64,000 nt of DNA from Thomasclavelia spiroformis (GCA_018369555.1 JAGZCC010000001.1:1-64000), one strand, 5' to 3'; shown: positions 1 to 9,055, counted from the first letter of the stretch. Made by a program: numbers and translations. The notes: generated from the letters alone by a model not told the origin.

Positions 1-98
1 AAACCGTCATCAACTACGGATAAATAAAGTTGATAGAGAGGAGAAGGTATAGTGTATAATGACCAATTAAATGAGTCAATTACAATATACCAGGTAAA

Positions 99-353
99 AT
101 GAAAAGTAGGCTTGCAATAATTGGGATATTTGTTTATGAAATTGTAAATGTTGAAAAAATAAACAATTTATTACATGAATATAATCAATATATCATTGGA
201 AGAATGGGGGTTCCCTATAAAGATAAACAAGTATCGGTTATTTCGATAATTGTTGATGGACCTAATGATATAATTGGTGCGCTTTCAGGAAAATTAGGAA
301 TGGTAGAGGGAGTTAGTGTTAAAGCACTATATTCTAAAAGGGAAAATGAATAA
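99..353 (+). CDS. TM1266-family iron-only hydrogenase system regulator (putative)
   Basis: This is an 84-residue protein with the small ferredoxin-like/ACT-type fold pattern of the TM1266 family. The conserved stretch IIGRMGVPY lies near residue 31, followed by VSVISIIVDGP and a GxLGMVEGVSVKAL ending. Members of this family sit beside [FeFe]-hydrogenase maturation genes and are annotated as hydrogenase system regulators, although a DNA target is not firmly known. It overlaps the downstream hydE start by 8 nt, so the two are probably co-translated. The ribosome site before this ATG is weak (CAGGT). A 16-codon GTG mini-ORF (52-102) with a good GAGGAGAAGG site ends in an ATGA overlap with this start and may feed ribosomes into it. 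Confidence 0.8.
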   Translation: MKSRLAIIGIFVYEIVNVEKINNLLHEYNQYIIGRMGVPYKDKQVSVISIIVDGPNDIIGALSGKLGMVEGVSVKALYSKRENE

Positions 354-1404
354 TCAACAATTGATTGATAAATTGGAACTTAATGGTATTTTAGGTTTTG
401 ATGAGTTTAAACAATTATTATCTACCTATAACTATCAAGATTTTAATTATGCTAAAAAACGTGCTAATAAAATCACTAAGCAAGTATTCAAAAATAAGAT
501 ATATATTAGAGGATTAATTGAAATTAGTAGTTATTGTAAAAATGACTGTTACTATTGTGGACTTAGAAAAAGTAATTTAAAAGCATTACGTTATCGTTTA
601 AGTAAAGAAGAAATAATGCTTTGCTGTAATGAAGGCTACAAATTAGGCTTTCGAACTTTTGTATTACAAAGTGGGGAAGATTTGTATTATGATGATGATT
701 TAATGATTGATATCATTAAATCAATTAGAAGTCTGTATCCAGATTGTGCAATTACGCTATCACTCGGTGAAAAAGATAAAGAAACATATCAAAAATATTA
801 TGATGCTGGAGCTAACCGTTATTTATTAAGAGAAGAAACATATAATGAAGAACATTATTATAGGTTACATCCTCATGAAATGTCATTTAAAAAAAGAATC
901 GAGTGTTTATCTAATTTAAAAGAAATTGGATTTCAAACTGGATGCGGTTTTATGGTAGGCAGTTATTTTCAAACAATTGATCATATAATCAATGATTTAC
1001 TGTTTATTAAAGAATTACAACCTGAAATGGTAGGAATTGGACCGTTTTTAGTTCATCAGGATACTCCATTTAAAGATCAAAAAAATGGTGATTTAAACCT
1101 AACTTTGTTTTTATTAAGTATAATTAGGATTATGAATAAAGATGTACTTTTACCAGCAACTACTGCTCTAGCAACATTAGATCCTAACGGAAGAATTGAA
1201 GGAATAAAACATGGATGTAATGTTGTAATGCCTAATCTATCACCTAGTGAAGTTAGAAAAAAATACTTACTTTATGATAATAAAGCAGCTAGTGGTCAAG
1301 AAGCTAGTGAAGGTCTTAATGAATTGACTGATACATTGAAAAAAGAAGGTTATCAAATACTGTATCAGCGAGGAGATTATTGTAAATTTGATTACAAGGG
1401 ATAG
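346..1404 (+). CDS. hydE: [FeFe]-hydrogenase maturation radical SAM enzyme HydE
   Basis: HydE is a radical S-adenosylmethionine enzyme that helps build the dithiomethylamine-bridged diiron part of the [FeFe]-hydrogenase H-cluster. The radical SAM cysteine motif CxxxCxxC is present as C64, C68 and C71 (sequence CKNDCYYC), followed by the partial TIM barrel typical of the BioB/HydE group. The protein is 352 residues, usual for the family. I chose ATG 346 because AAAAGGG lies just upstream; an in-frame GTG at 316 lacks a site. It overlaps the regulator before it and is followed after 27 nt by hydG. The order E-G-F in one operon supports the identification strongly. Confidence 0.95.
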   Translation: MNNQQLIDKLELNGILGFDEFKQLLSTYNYQDFNYAKKRANKITKQVFKNKIYIRGLIEISSYCKNDCYYCGLRKSNLKALRYRLSKEEIMLCCNEGYKLGFRTFVLQSGEDLYYDDDLMIDIIKSIRSLYPDCAITLSLGEKDKETYQKYYDAGANRYLLREETYNEEHYYRLHPHEMSFKKRIECLSNLKEIGFQTGCGFMVGSYFQTIDHIINDLLFIKELQPEMVGIGPFLVHQDTPFKDQKNGDLNLTLFLLSIIRIMNKDVLLPATTALATLDPNGRIEGIKHGCNVVMPNLSPSEVRKKYLLYDNKAASGQEASEGLNELTDTLKKEGYQILYQRGDYCKFDYKG

Positions 1405-1431
1405 TTCCTAAGTAAAAGAAGGAGAATGAAT

Positions 1432-2853
1432 ATGTATAATATAAAATCTAATCAAGCAGAAGAATTTATAGATAATCAAGAAATATTGGATACAATTGAA
1501 TATGCAAAGAAAAATAAAAATAATCGAGAATTAATTTTTTCACTAATTGAAAGGGCAAAAGATTGTAAAGGTTTAACTCATCGTGAAGCGATGTTGCTTT
1601 TAGAATGTGATATTCCTGAAGCAATTAGCGAAATGAAAAAAGTAGCAAAAATGATCAAAGACAAATTATATGGTAATCGAATTGTCTTGTTTGCACCATT
1701 ATATTTATCAAATTATTGTGTTAATGGATGTGTTTATTGTCCATATCACCAAAAAAATAAACACATTGCAAGAAAAAAATTAACTCAAGATGAAATAAAA
1801 AAAGAAGTAATAGCACTTCAAGATATGGGCCATAAACGTTTAGCTCTTGAAACCGGTGAAGATCCAATTAATAATCCAATTGAATATGTTTTAGAAAGCA
1901 TTAAAACAATTTATTCAATCAAACATAAAAATGGTGCAATTCGTCGTGTTAATGTAAATATTGCCGCAACTACCGTTGAAAATTACCGTAAATTAAAAGA
2001 AGCAGGAATAGGAACTTATATTCTTTTTCAAGAAACATATAACAAAAAAAATTACGAAGCGTTACATCCAACCGGACCAAAACATGATTATGCATATCAT
2101 ACTGAAGCAATGGATCGAGCAATGGAAGGTGGCATTGATGATGTAGGGATTGGTGTATTATTTGGTTTGGAAATGTATCGTTACGATTTTGTGGGGTTAT
2201 TAATGCATGCAGAGCATTTAGAAGCAGTCCATGGTGTAGGACCACATACTATTAGTGTGCCAAGAATTTGTCCTGCTGATGATATAGATAAAGATGATTT
2301 TACTAATGCCATTAGTGATGAAATTTTTGAAAAAATTGTTATGGTTATTAGAATGGCGGTACCATATACAGGGATGATTATCTCAACCCGAGAGTCAAAA
2401 AGAGTTAGAGAAAGAGTTTTAGAATTAGGAGTATCACAAATTAGCGGTGGTTCTAAAACAAGTGTTGGTGGGTATGAAAAACCGGAGGCAGAGGATGAAA
2501 CAACTTCTGCTCAATTTGACACAAGTGACAAACGTAGTTTAGATGAAATTGTTAATTGGCTCTGTTCACTAAATTTTATTCCAAGTTTTTGTACTGCATG
2601 TTATCGTGAAGGCAGAACGGGGGATCGCTTTATGCAGTTATGTAAATCTGGACAAATTTCAAATTGTTGTCATCCAAATGCTCTATTAACTTTAAAGGAA
2701 TATGCTCAAGACTATGCAAGTGACGATACAAAAGCGAAAGCTAATGCACTAATTGATAAAGAAATAAATAATATTACTAGTGCTAAAGTTAAAGAAATAT
2801 GTAAAGAACGTTTATCAATGATTGAACAAGGAAAGCGAGATTTTAGATTTTAA
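1432..2853 (+). CDS. hydG: [FeFe]-hydrogenase maturation tyrosine lyase HydG
   Basis: HydG cleaves tyrosine with a radical SAM cluster and makes the CO and cyanide ligands of the H-cluster on a second, C-terminal iron-sulfur cluster. Both metal sites are visible: CxxxCxxC at C96/C100/C103, and the C-terminal CTAC...C pattern at C387, C390 and C413 (CX2CX22C), which separates HydG from the thiamine enzyme ThiH. Length is 473 residues. I chose ATG 1432: the AAGGAG at 1419-1424 is too close to the earlier ATG at 1426 but ideally spaced for 1432. hydF begins directly after the stop codon. Confidence 0.96.
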   Translation: MYNIKSNQAEEFIDNQEILDTIEYAKKNKNNRELIFSLIERAKDCKGLTHREAMLLLECDIPEAISEMKKVAKMIKDKLYGNRIVLFAPLYLSNYCVNGCVYCPYHQKNKHIARKKLTQDEIKKEVIALQDMGHKRLALETGEDPINNPIEYVLESIKTIYSIKHKNGAIRRVNVNIAATTVENYRKLKEAGIGTYILFQETYNKKNYEALHPTGPKHDYAYHTEAMDRAMEGGIDDVGIGVLFGLEMYRYDFVGLLMHAEHLEAVHGVGPHTISVPRICPADDIDKDDFTNAISDEIFEKIVMVIRMAVPYTGMIISTRESKRVRERVLELGVSQISGGSKTSVGGYEKPEAEDETTSAQFDTSDKRSLDEIVNWLCSLNFIPSFCTACYREGRTGDRFMQLCKSGQISNCCHPNALLTLKEYAQDYASDDTKAKANALIDKEINNITSAKVKEICKERLSMIEQGKRDFRF

Positions 2854-4044
2854 ATGAGCAATTTAAATCAGACTCCAAGTGCAAATCGAATACATATTGG
2901 TTTTTTTGGTAAGCGTAATAGTGGAAAATCGTCATTAATCAATGCTTTTGTAAATCAAGATGTATCAATTGTCTCAAATGTAGCGGGTACAACAACTGAT
3001 CCGGTTTATAAAGCAATGGAAATTCAAGGCATCGGTCCTTGTGTATTGATTGATACGGCAGGTTTTGATGATGTTGGTGATTTAGGAAATTTAAGAAATG
3101 AAAAAACAAAAAAAATAAGTGAAAAAATTGATTTAGCGATTATTATATTTAGCGATAAGATTACGATAGAATTATCTTGGTGGCAATATTTTAAAGATAG
3201 ACACATACCAACAATTCCGGTAATTAATAAAATTGATTTAGAAATAAAAGAAGAAATAATTGATAATATAGAAAAAAGTATTCAATGCAAACCACTTTTA
3301 ATAAGTACAAAAACAAAGCAAGGCATAGACGAACTAAAAACTAAAATAATAGCAAATGTTTCAAATGATTATGAAAAAGAAAGCATTCTTGGAAATTTAA
3401 TAAAATCGGGTGATTTAGTTATATTAGTAATGCCTCAAGACATTCAAGCACCTAAAGGAAGATTGATTTTACCCCAAGTACAAGTTATAAGAGAGTTATT
3501 AGATAAAAAATGTATTCCTGTAGCTACAACTGTTGATACATTAACCGAAACATTGACCAAATTAAATCAAATGCCTGATTTAGTTATAGCAGACTCTCAG
3601 GTGTTTAAATATGTTTATGAAAATATCCCTAAAAACTGTAAACTAACTTCATTTTCCGTTTTAATGGCAGGATACAAGGGGGATTTAAGCTATTATATTG
3701 AAAGTGTAAATAAACTTAAAAACCTTAATAAAAATGCTAAAATATTAATAGCAGAATGTTGTAGTCATGTACCAGCAAATGAAGATATTGGTAGAATCAA
3801 AATTCCAAGAATGTTAAAGCAACGTTATTCAATTACAAATATTGATTTTGTAAATGGTAATGATTTTCCAAATGATTTAACAAAATATGATTTAATTATT
3901 ATATGTGGTGGGTGTATGTTTAATCGACGGCATATAATGTCACGTGTTGAACAGGCTAAAAATCAAAATGTTGCAATGACAAATTATGGAGTGTTACTTG
4001 CATATGCAAATGATATTTTAGATAAAATAGTTTATCTAAAATAA
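2854..4044 (+). CDS. hydF: [FeFe]-hydrogenase maturation GTPase HydF
   Basis: HydF is the scaffold GTPase that carries the diiron precursor and hands it to apo-hydrogenase. The N-terminal GTPase domain shows the P-loop GKRNSGKSS (residues 19-27), the AGTTTDP switch, DTAGF and NKID. The C-terminal cluster-binding domain has CSH at 303-305 and CGGC at 351-354, spacing that fits the HydF motif CxHx(44-53)HCxxC. However, the histidine just before the last CxxC is isoleucine here (I350). The start abuts the hydG stop with no gap, so translation is likely coupled. A strong terminator follows at 4051. No hydrogenase structural gene is in the window. Confidence 0.95.
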   Translation: MSNLNQTPSANRIHIGFFGKRNSGKSSLINAFVNQDVSIVSNVAGTTTDPVYKAMEIQGIGPCVLIDTAGFDDVGDLGNLRNEKTKKISEKIDLAIIIFSDKITIELSWWQYFKDRHIPTIPVINKIDLEIKEEIIDNIEKSIQCKPLLISTKTKQGIDELKTKIIANVSNDYEKESILGNLIKSGDLVILVMPQDIQAPKGRLILPQVQVIRELLDKKCIPVATTVDTLTETLTKLNQMPDLVIADSQVFKYVYENIPKNCKLTSFSVLMAGYKGDLSYYIESVNKLKNLNKNAKILIAECCSHVPANEDIGRIKIPRMLKQRYSITNIDFVNGNDFPNDLTKYDLIIICGGCMFNRRHIMSRVEQAKNQNVAMTNYGVLLAYANDILDKIVYLK

Positions 4045-4050
4045 ATTTAG

Positions 4051-4084
4051 ATCCAAGTTATTTATCTAAATAACTTGGATTTTT
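4051..4084 (+). terminator. Intrinsic terminator of the hyd operon
   Basis: There is a perfect 12-bp stem (4051-4062 with 4069-4080) with a 6-nt loop, followed by TTTT. It lies 6 nt after the hydF stop and separates the hyd operon from the phosphoesterase gene. Confidence 0.85.
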
Positions 4085-4154
4085 AAATTTAAACTAACAA
4101 ATATTTAATCAACAAATTGTTAAATATGATATAGTTATGTTTAGAGGTGGCGAT

Positions 4155-5276
4155 ATGTTAAAAGTTAAGCATTTAGAAAAAAGAATTCTTGGAAAATATC
4201 GATGTATTGTAATTAGTGATATTCATAGTCATTTGGACCGATTTAAAGAATTGTTGAAAAAAGTAAATTATCATAAAGATGACTATTTAGTTATTTTAGG
4301 AGATTTTATTGAAAAAGGAAATCAGACAATTGAAACTGTTGAATATTTACAGAAATTACAAAAAAATAGTGATCGTGTATATGTAATTTTAGGAAACTGT
4401 GAATATGCTTTAGAGGAAATGATTAGTAATCAAAAATATGCAAAACAAGTAATTAATTATCTTAATCATATAGGTAAAAGCGGCATGATTAAACAAGCCC
4501 TTAATGAATTATCGTTAGATATAAAAAGAGATCCTCCTGAATTAATTCAAGCTAAAGTAAAGAAATATCTGCAACCATATTTTGAATATTTTAAGACATT
4601 ACCAACAACACTACATTTAAATAATTTTATTTTTGTTCATGCCGGCATCGAAAATCGTAAAGATTGGAAAAATTCTAGACTTACTTCATTAATTGAAATG
4701 AAAACATTTTTCCAAAATGGTCATTGTTTGGAAGATTATGTTGTTGTTGGACATTTACCCACTTCTAATCAACATAGGCATTTAATTAATAATGATATTA
4801 TTATTGATAAGAAAAAAAGAATTATAAGCATTGATGGGGGAACAGGTGTAAAGTTTGTTAGTCAATTAAATGCATTGATAATTACTGGTGATTATAATGA
4901 GGTCCACTTTGAAAAAGTTAATGTTCAACCACTTCCTTTGTATCAAGCAATTATTGATGTACATACGGAAAAAAAGAAATATCATAAAATTGCTTGGCCG
5001 GATTTTGAGGTTAATCTTTTAAAGAAGGGAAAAATATTTTCTAAATGTTTACAAGTTAATACAAATAATATATTAAAAATTAAAAATGAGTTTTTATATA
5101 AAAATAAGGAAAAACTATATTGTTTGGATGATTATGTTGATAATTTTATTGAAGTTGAAAAAGGCGATATAGTGAAATTAATTGGTGTGTATGACATATA
5201 TGCATATATTATTAAAGATGGTAATGTGGGTTGGATAAAATATCGTTATTTAAAGAAATTTAATAAAACAACATAA
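4155..5276 (+). CDS. Calcineurin-like (PPP-type) metallophosphoesterase with extra C-terminal domain
   Basis: The N-terminal ~240 residues form a dinuclear-metal phosphoesterase domain: SDIHSH (D22, H24), GDFIEKG (D50), GNCE (N81), FVHAGI and VVGHLPTS. The arrangement resembles bacterial PPP-family serine/threonine phosphatases. The usual GNHE histidine is Cys82, as in some YfcE-like enzymes with GNCD. The remaining ~130 residues are not recognised; the last ~30 (a KGDIVKLIGV...GWIKYRYL pattern) look like an SH3-type beta barrel. Start ATG 4155 is chosen for the AGAGGTGG site at 4143-4150 rather than the ATG at 4137. The substrate is unknown. The gene appears monocistronic. Confidence 0.75.
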   Translation: MLKVKHLEKRILGKYRCIVISDIHSHLDRFKELLKKVNYHKDDYLVILGDFIEKGNQTIETVEYLQKLQKNSDRVYVILGNCEYALEEMISNQKYAKQVINYLNHIGKSGMIKQALNELSLDIKRDPPELIQAKVKKYLQPYFEYFKTLPTTLHLNNFIFVHAGIENRKDWKNSRLTSLIEMKTFFQNGHCLEDYVVVGHLPTSNQHRHLINNDIIIDKKKRIISIDGGTGVKFVSQLNALIITGDYNEVHFEKVNVQPLPLYQAIIDVHTEKKKYHKIAWPDFEVNLLKKGKIFSKCLQVNTNNILKIKNEFLYKNKEKLYCLDDYVDNFIEVEKGDIVKLIGVYDIYAYIIKDGNVGWIKYRYLKKFNKTT

Positions 5277-5599
5277 TCTCTTGTTTATAAAAAGCACTTA
5301 AAGTTAGTTATTATAATTGCTGTGGATGCACTAGAGAAAAATATAAGGAATATGTTATGATTAACACAGATATTTAATGTAAATGCTGGAACTAACAGTA
5401 TAAAAGATGCGTTCAATATGGCTTAAAGTATATTGGCTGATTTACAGGTTTGGTTTATATGTGGTGTGGTGGTTTTTGATGATGTAACATTAAAAAGATG
5501 GACAATAAATTTAATATTGATCCAACTTTTTTTTATCGAAGTGATAAAAAAATATAAATTAATAGGGAAAACCATACTAATTTGATATAATTAAAAGGC
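5277..5599. other. 323-nt gap, no intact gene; possible decayed coding remnants
   Basis: No open frame with a ribosome site is present. Short open fragments read like protein on the plus strand but are broken by stops (for example FNVNAGTNSIKDAFNMA at about 5373-5423, then a further open run in another frame). I could not assign a family. The last ~15 nt hold the TATAAT of the permease promoter. Confidence 0.4.
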
Positions 5600-5626
5600 A
5601 TGAAATGTTTTGAAGATAAAACATTT
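5586..5626 (+). promoter_or_regulatory. Putative promoter -10 and 9-bp palindrome in the permease leader
   Basis: A TATAAT (5586-5591) is followed about 11 nt later by a perfect 9-bp inverted repeat, AAATGTTTT (5603-5611) and AAAACATTT (5618-5626), with a 6-nt spacer. It sits between the likely transcription start and the ribosome site at 5643. A repressor operator or a leader hairpin are both possible. No clear -35 is seen. Confidence 0.45.
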
Positions 5627-5653
5627 ATATGTAATATCAAATGGAGGTTATTT

Positions 5654-7072
5654 ATGTCAAATTCAAAAAAAATCGTTTGGTATAACTTAGCCTTTATGGC
5701 GTTTTCAACTGTTTGGGGATTTGGAAACGTAGTAAATGGATTTGTATACTTTAACGGTATTCAGGTAATTTTTAGCTGGATCATGATGTTTGCATTATAC
5801 TTTGTACCTTATGCACTAATGGTTGGAGAATTAGGTTCAGCATTCAAAAATGCCGGTGGTGGAGTTAGTTCATGGATTCATGAAACAATGGGTTCTAAAT
5901 TAGCTTATTATGCTGGATGGACATATTGGGTTGTACATATGCCTTATATCGCATCTAAAGCATCTGGAGGATTAAAAGCGTTTAGTTGGATTGTTTTCCA
6001 AAATTCATCATTTTATGATTCTTTGGACATTAGATTAGTTCAAATTATTACGCTTGCTGTTTTCTTATTTTTTGCATGGGTTGCATCTCGTGGATTAAAC
6101 CCATTAAAATCGCTTGCGACATTAGCAGGATCTTCAATGTTTATTATGTCAATTCTATTTATTATCTTGATGATGGCAGCACCAGTACTTAATCCAAACG
6201 GAGGATATCAGACAATTGATTGGAGTTTTAAAAACTTAATACCATCATTTAGACTGGAGTACTTTACATCGTTATCCATCTTAGTTTTTGCAGTTGGGGG
6301 CTGTGAAAAAATTTCACCATATGTAAACAAAGTAGAAAACCCTTCTAAGGGATTTCCAAAAGGAATGATTACTCTTGCAATCATGGTTATTATTTGCGCA
6401 ATATTGGGAACAATTTCAATGGGTATGATGTTCAATGTTGCTGATATTAATGCAAATTTTGATTCATATATTGCAAATGGAGCTTATTGGTCTTTCCAAA
6501 AACTAGGTGAATATTATGGTATTGGAAATACATTTATGATTATCTATGCAATCTGTAATATGATTGGTCAATTATCAACATTAGTTATTTCTATCGATGC
6601 ACCACTTAGAATGTTATTGGATAATGAAGATGCAAGACAATATATTCCAACTAAGTTATTAAAGAAAAATGATAAAGGAGCTTATGTAAATGGTATATGG
6701 TTAGTAATCGCTATTGTTACACCATTGATCTTAATACCAGCTTTAGGCCTTGATAGCGTTACTTCATTTTTGAAATTTTTAACTCAGTTGAATTCAGTAT
6801 GTATGCCACTTCGTTATTTATGGGTATTTGTTGCTTATATTGCTTTACGTAAAGCAATTGATAAATTCCCAGCTGAATATCGCTTTACTAAAAATCAAAA
6901 ACTTGCGAAATTTTTTGGTTGGTGGTGTTTTGCAATTACAGCTATTTGCTGTGGACTTGGAATGTTTAAAGGAACACCTTTTGAAATCGCAATGAACATC
7001 ATTACACCGATAATTTTAGTTGGATTAGGTGCAATTATGCCTGCTCTTGCTAAAAAAAATAAAACAAAATAA
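5654..7072 (+). CDS. yjeM: APC-superfamily amino acid permease, YjeM-like
   Basis: This is a 472-residue polytopic membrane protein with about 12 hydrophobic segments. The start region (VWGFGNVVNGF), PYALMVGELGSAFKNAGGGVSSW and the FAVGGCEKISPYVNKVENPSKGFPKG stretch match the glutamate/GABA-antiporter-like branch that includes E. coli YjeM. It should move an amino acid across the cytoplasmic membrane, probably by exchange or proton symport; the substrate is not known. Start ATG 5654 has a clear GGAGGT at 5643-5648; the longer reading from 5600 has none. It has its own upstream promoter element and palindrome. The next gene encodes an aminopeptidase, which fits peptide and amino acid use. Confidence 0.8.
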   Translation: MSNSKKIVWYNLAFMAFSTVWGFGNVVNGFVYFNGIQVIFSWIMMFALYFVPYALMVGELGSAFKNAGGGVSSWIHETMGSKLAYYAGWTYWVVHMPYIASKASGGLKAFSWIVFQNSSFYDSLDIRLVQIITLAVFLFFAWVASRGLNPLKSLATLAGSSMFIMSILFIILMMAAPVLNPNGGYQTIDWSFKNLIPSFRLEYFTSLSILVFAVGGCEKISPYVNKVENPSKGFPKGMITLAIMVIICAILGTISMGMMFNVADINANFDSYIANGAYWSFQKLGEYYGIGNTFMIIYAICNMIGQLSTLVISIDAPLRMLLDNEDARQYIPTKLLKKNDKGAYVNGIWLVIAIVTPLILIPALGLDSVTSFLKFLTQLNSVCMPLRYLWVFVAYIALRKAIDKFPAEYRFTKNQKLAKFFGWWCFAITAICCGLGMFKGTPFEIAMNIITPIILVGLGAIMPALAKKNKTK

Positions 7073-7138
7073 TTTTTATACATATCCTTTAACTATATGT
7101 TGAAGGATATGTTATACTAATATACGGAGGTTTTGTTT

Positions 7139-8458
7139 ATGAATAAAAAAATATCGCAAGAATTAATGTCATTTATTAAAAAAAGTCCTACTGCTTTTCA
7201 TGCAGTTGATAATATCAAAAAAATATTATTAGAAAATGGTTTTGAAGAATTATTAGAAGGACATGCATGGGAAATTGAAGCTGGTAAACGTTATTTTGTT
7301 TCAAGAAATAATTCGAGTATTATTGCCTTGAATTTAGGGACTGATTTAAGTAATTACAGTTTTAATGTTGCTGCTTCACATAGTGATTCACCAACATTCA
7401 AAATTAAGGAAAATGCTGAAATTGAAATTCAAGGGAAATACACGCAATTAAACACCGAAGGATATGGTGGAATGTTGTGCTCTACTTGGTTTGATCGTCC
7501 TTTATCAATTGCTGGTCGTGTTTTAGTGCGTGAAGGTGACCATTATTTTACTAAATTAATCAATTTTGATCGTGATTTAGTATTAATCCCTAATGTTGCA
7601 ATTCATATGAATCGTGCGGTAAATGATGGTTATGCATATAATAAACAAATAGATATGTTGCCATTATTTGGAGGTAAGGACAGCAAAGTAGGGGACTTGA
7701 ATAAATTAGTTGCTGATGAATTGAATATTGATGTTGAAAATATTTATGGCAGTGATTTATATTTATACAATCGAATGGAACCATCTATTTGGGGGATAAA
7801 TGAAGAATTTATTTCTTGCCCACAGTTAGATGATTTACAATGTGCATATAGTAGTTTACAAGGTTTTTTAAAAGGTTATAATACCAAATCTATTAATGTA
7901 TATGCATGCTTTGATAATGAAGAAGTTGGTTCAGGAACTAAACAAGGAGCTGGCTCTACATTTTTACAAGATGTTTTAAAACGTGTAAATAGTGCTTTGG
8001 GTAAGGGGGATGAAGAATACTATCGTGCTTTAGCATCAAGTTTTATGTTAAGTGCAGATAATGCTCATGCAGTGCATCCAAATCATCCAAGTAAAACAGA
8101 TGTAAATAATTGTGTATATATAAACGAAGGTGTTGTTGTTAAATCACATGCTGGCCAAAAATATACGAGCGATGCTGTAAGTATTGCTATTTTTAAAGGA
8201 TTATGTAAAAATGTCAATGTTCCAGTTCAATTTTTTGCAAATCGCTCAGATGTAGTTGGTGGTAGTACTTTAGGAAATATTGCAATGGCTCAAGTTTCAA
8301 TGAATAGTGTTGATATTGGTTTACCACAACTTGGAATGCATTCATCATATGAGACAGCTGGAATTAAAGATACATATTATATGATTAAAGTAATGGAAGA
8401 ATTCTTTAATAGTCATATTGAAGAAACAACTGCACGTGAATTAAAGGTCACTAAATAA
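7139..8458 (+). CDS. apeB: M18 family aminopeptidase (aspartyl aminopeptidase type)
   Basis: This 439-residue cytosolic metallo-aminopeptidase removes N-terminal residues, in the family preferentially acidic ones. Di-zinc site motifs are visible: AASHSDSPTFKIK near residue 82, DNEEVGSGTKQGAGST in the middle, and the C-terminal GMHSSYETAG. The DNAHAVHPNHP loop is also typical of M18. ATG 7139 is the start because GGAGG (7126-7130) lies 8 nt upstream; the in-frame TTG at 7133 is too close to it. The stop codon overlaps the start of the next gene (TAATG), so the pair is translationally coupled. Confidence 0.9.
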   Translation: MNKKISQELMSFIKKSPTAFHAVDNIKKILLENGFEELLEGHAWEIEAGKRYFVSRNNSSIIALNLGTDLSNYSFNVAASHSDSPTFKIKENAEIEIQGKYTQLNTEGYGGMLCSTWFDRPLSIAGRVLVREGDHYFTKLINFDRDLVLIPNVAIHMNRAVNDGYAYNKQIDMLPLFGGKDSKVGDLNKLVADELNIDVENIYGSDLYLYNRMEPSIWGINEEFISCPQLDDLQCAYSSLQGFLKGYNTKSINVYACFDNEEVGSGTKQGAGSTFLQDVLKRVNSALGKGDEEYYRALASSFMLSADNAHAVHPNHPSKTDVNNCVYINEGVVVKSHAGQKYTSDAVSIAIFKGLCKNVNVPVQFFANRSDVVGGSTLGNIAMAQVSMNSVDIGLPQLGMHSSYETAGIKDTYYMIKVMEEFFNSHIEETTARELKVTK

Positions 8459-8871
8459 TGAAAAAGGATAAATTAACAAAAAAACAAGTTGCTGAAATTA
8501 AAAAAGAAATATTAGAAAAATATACAATCTTTGGATTATGGCAAACAATGTGTGGATATATAGTTTTATTATTTGTAAAAGAGTTATTAATAGATAATTA
8601 TTTAATTAATTTTTCTATTGATGTTTTAGTTGCAATTGTAGCATTTTATATTACATTGCATAATTTAGTCAATCAGTATAAATTAATTAATGAATATAAT
8701 ATTTCTAAAAAACCATTTATTTTTCAAATTTTTGGATATATAGTTGGATTATTTATTGTAATTATTACACTAAAGAGTCCTTTTGATATTTCGTTTGCAA
8801 TTTTGGTTATTGCCTTTTTAACAAATAAAAAATTATTTGAAAAAGAACTTGATTCGATTAAAATAAAATAA
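8458..8871 (+). CDS. Small membrane protein of unknown function
   Basis: I do not recognise a family. The 137-residue product has a charged lysine-rich N-terminus (residues 1-20), then about four hydrophobic segments (roughly 27-40, 50-68, 85-102, 105-118) and a charged C-terminal tail. This looks like a small integral membrane protein with both ends cytoplasmic. Its ATG overlaps the aminopeptidase stop by one base, and a strong terminator follows, so it is the last gene of a two-gene unit with the M18 peptidase. Confidence 0.65.
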   Translation: MKKDKLTKKQVAEIKKEILEKYTIFGLWQTMCGYIVLLFVKELLIDNYLINFSIDVLVAIVAFYITLHNLVNQYKLINEYNISKKPFIFQIFGYIVGLFIVIITLKSPFDISFAILVIAFLTNKKLFEKELDSIKIK

Positions 8872-8877
8872 TATTTT

Positions 8878-8920
8878 AAGTATGGTAAGCACATATGAAA
8901 ACCATACTTTTTTATTTTTT
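8878..8920 (+). terminator. Intrinsic terminator after the M18/membrane protein pair
   Basis: A 9-bp perfect stem (AAGTATGGT 8878-8886, ACCATACTT 8901-8909) with a 14-nt loop is followed by a long T-rich tract. Confidence 0.85.
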
Positions 8921-9055
8921 AGTATTATAATATTTTATATTGTTTATTTTTTAAATAATATAAAAGCAATAATTAATGAAATGAATTTAATTATAGAGTT
9001 AACAGATGATAATTGCATAATTTAAAATGTTTTTTAGTGACAGTGTAACGCAGTT

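Noticed and set aside
7081..7111. Terminator after the permease gene
   Set aside because: There is a 9-bp stem (CATATCCTT/AAGGATATG) with a 13-nt loop, but no T tract follows and the promoter region of the next gene begins directly; support is too weak.
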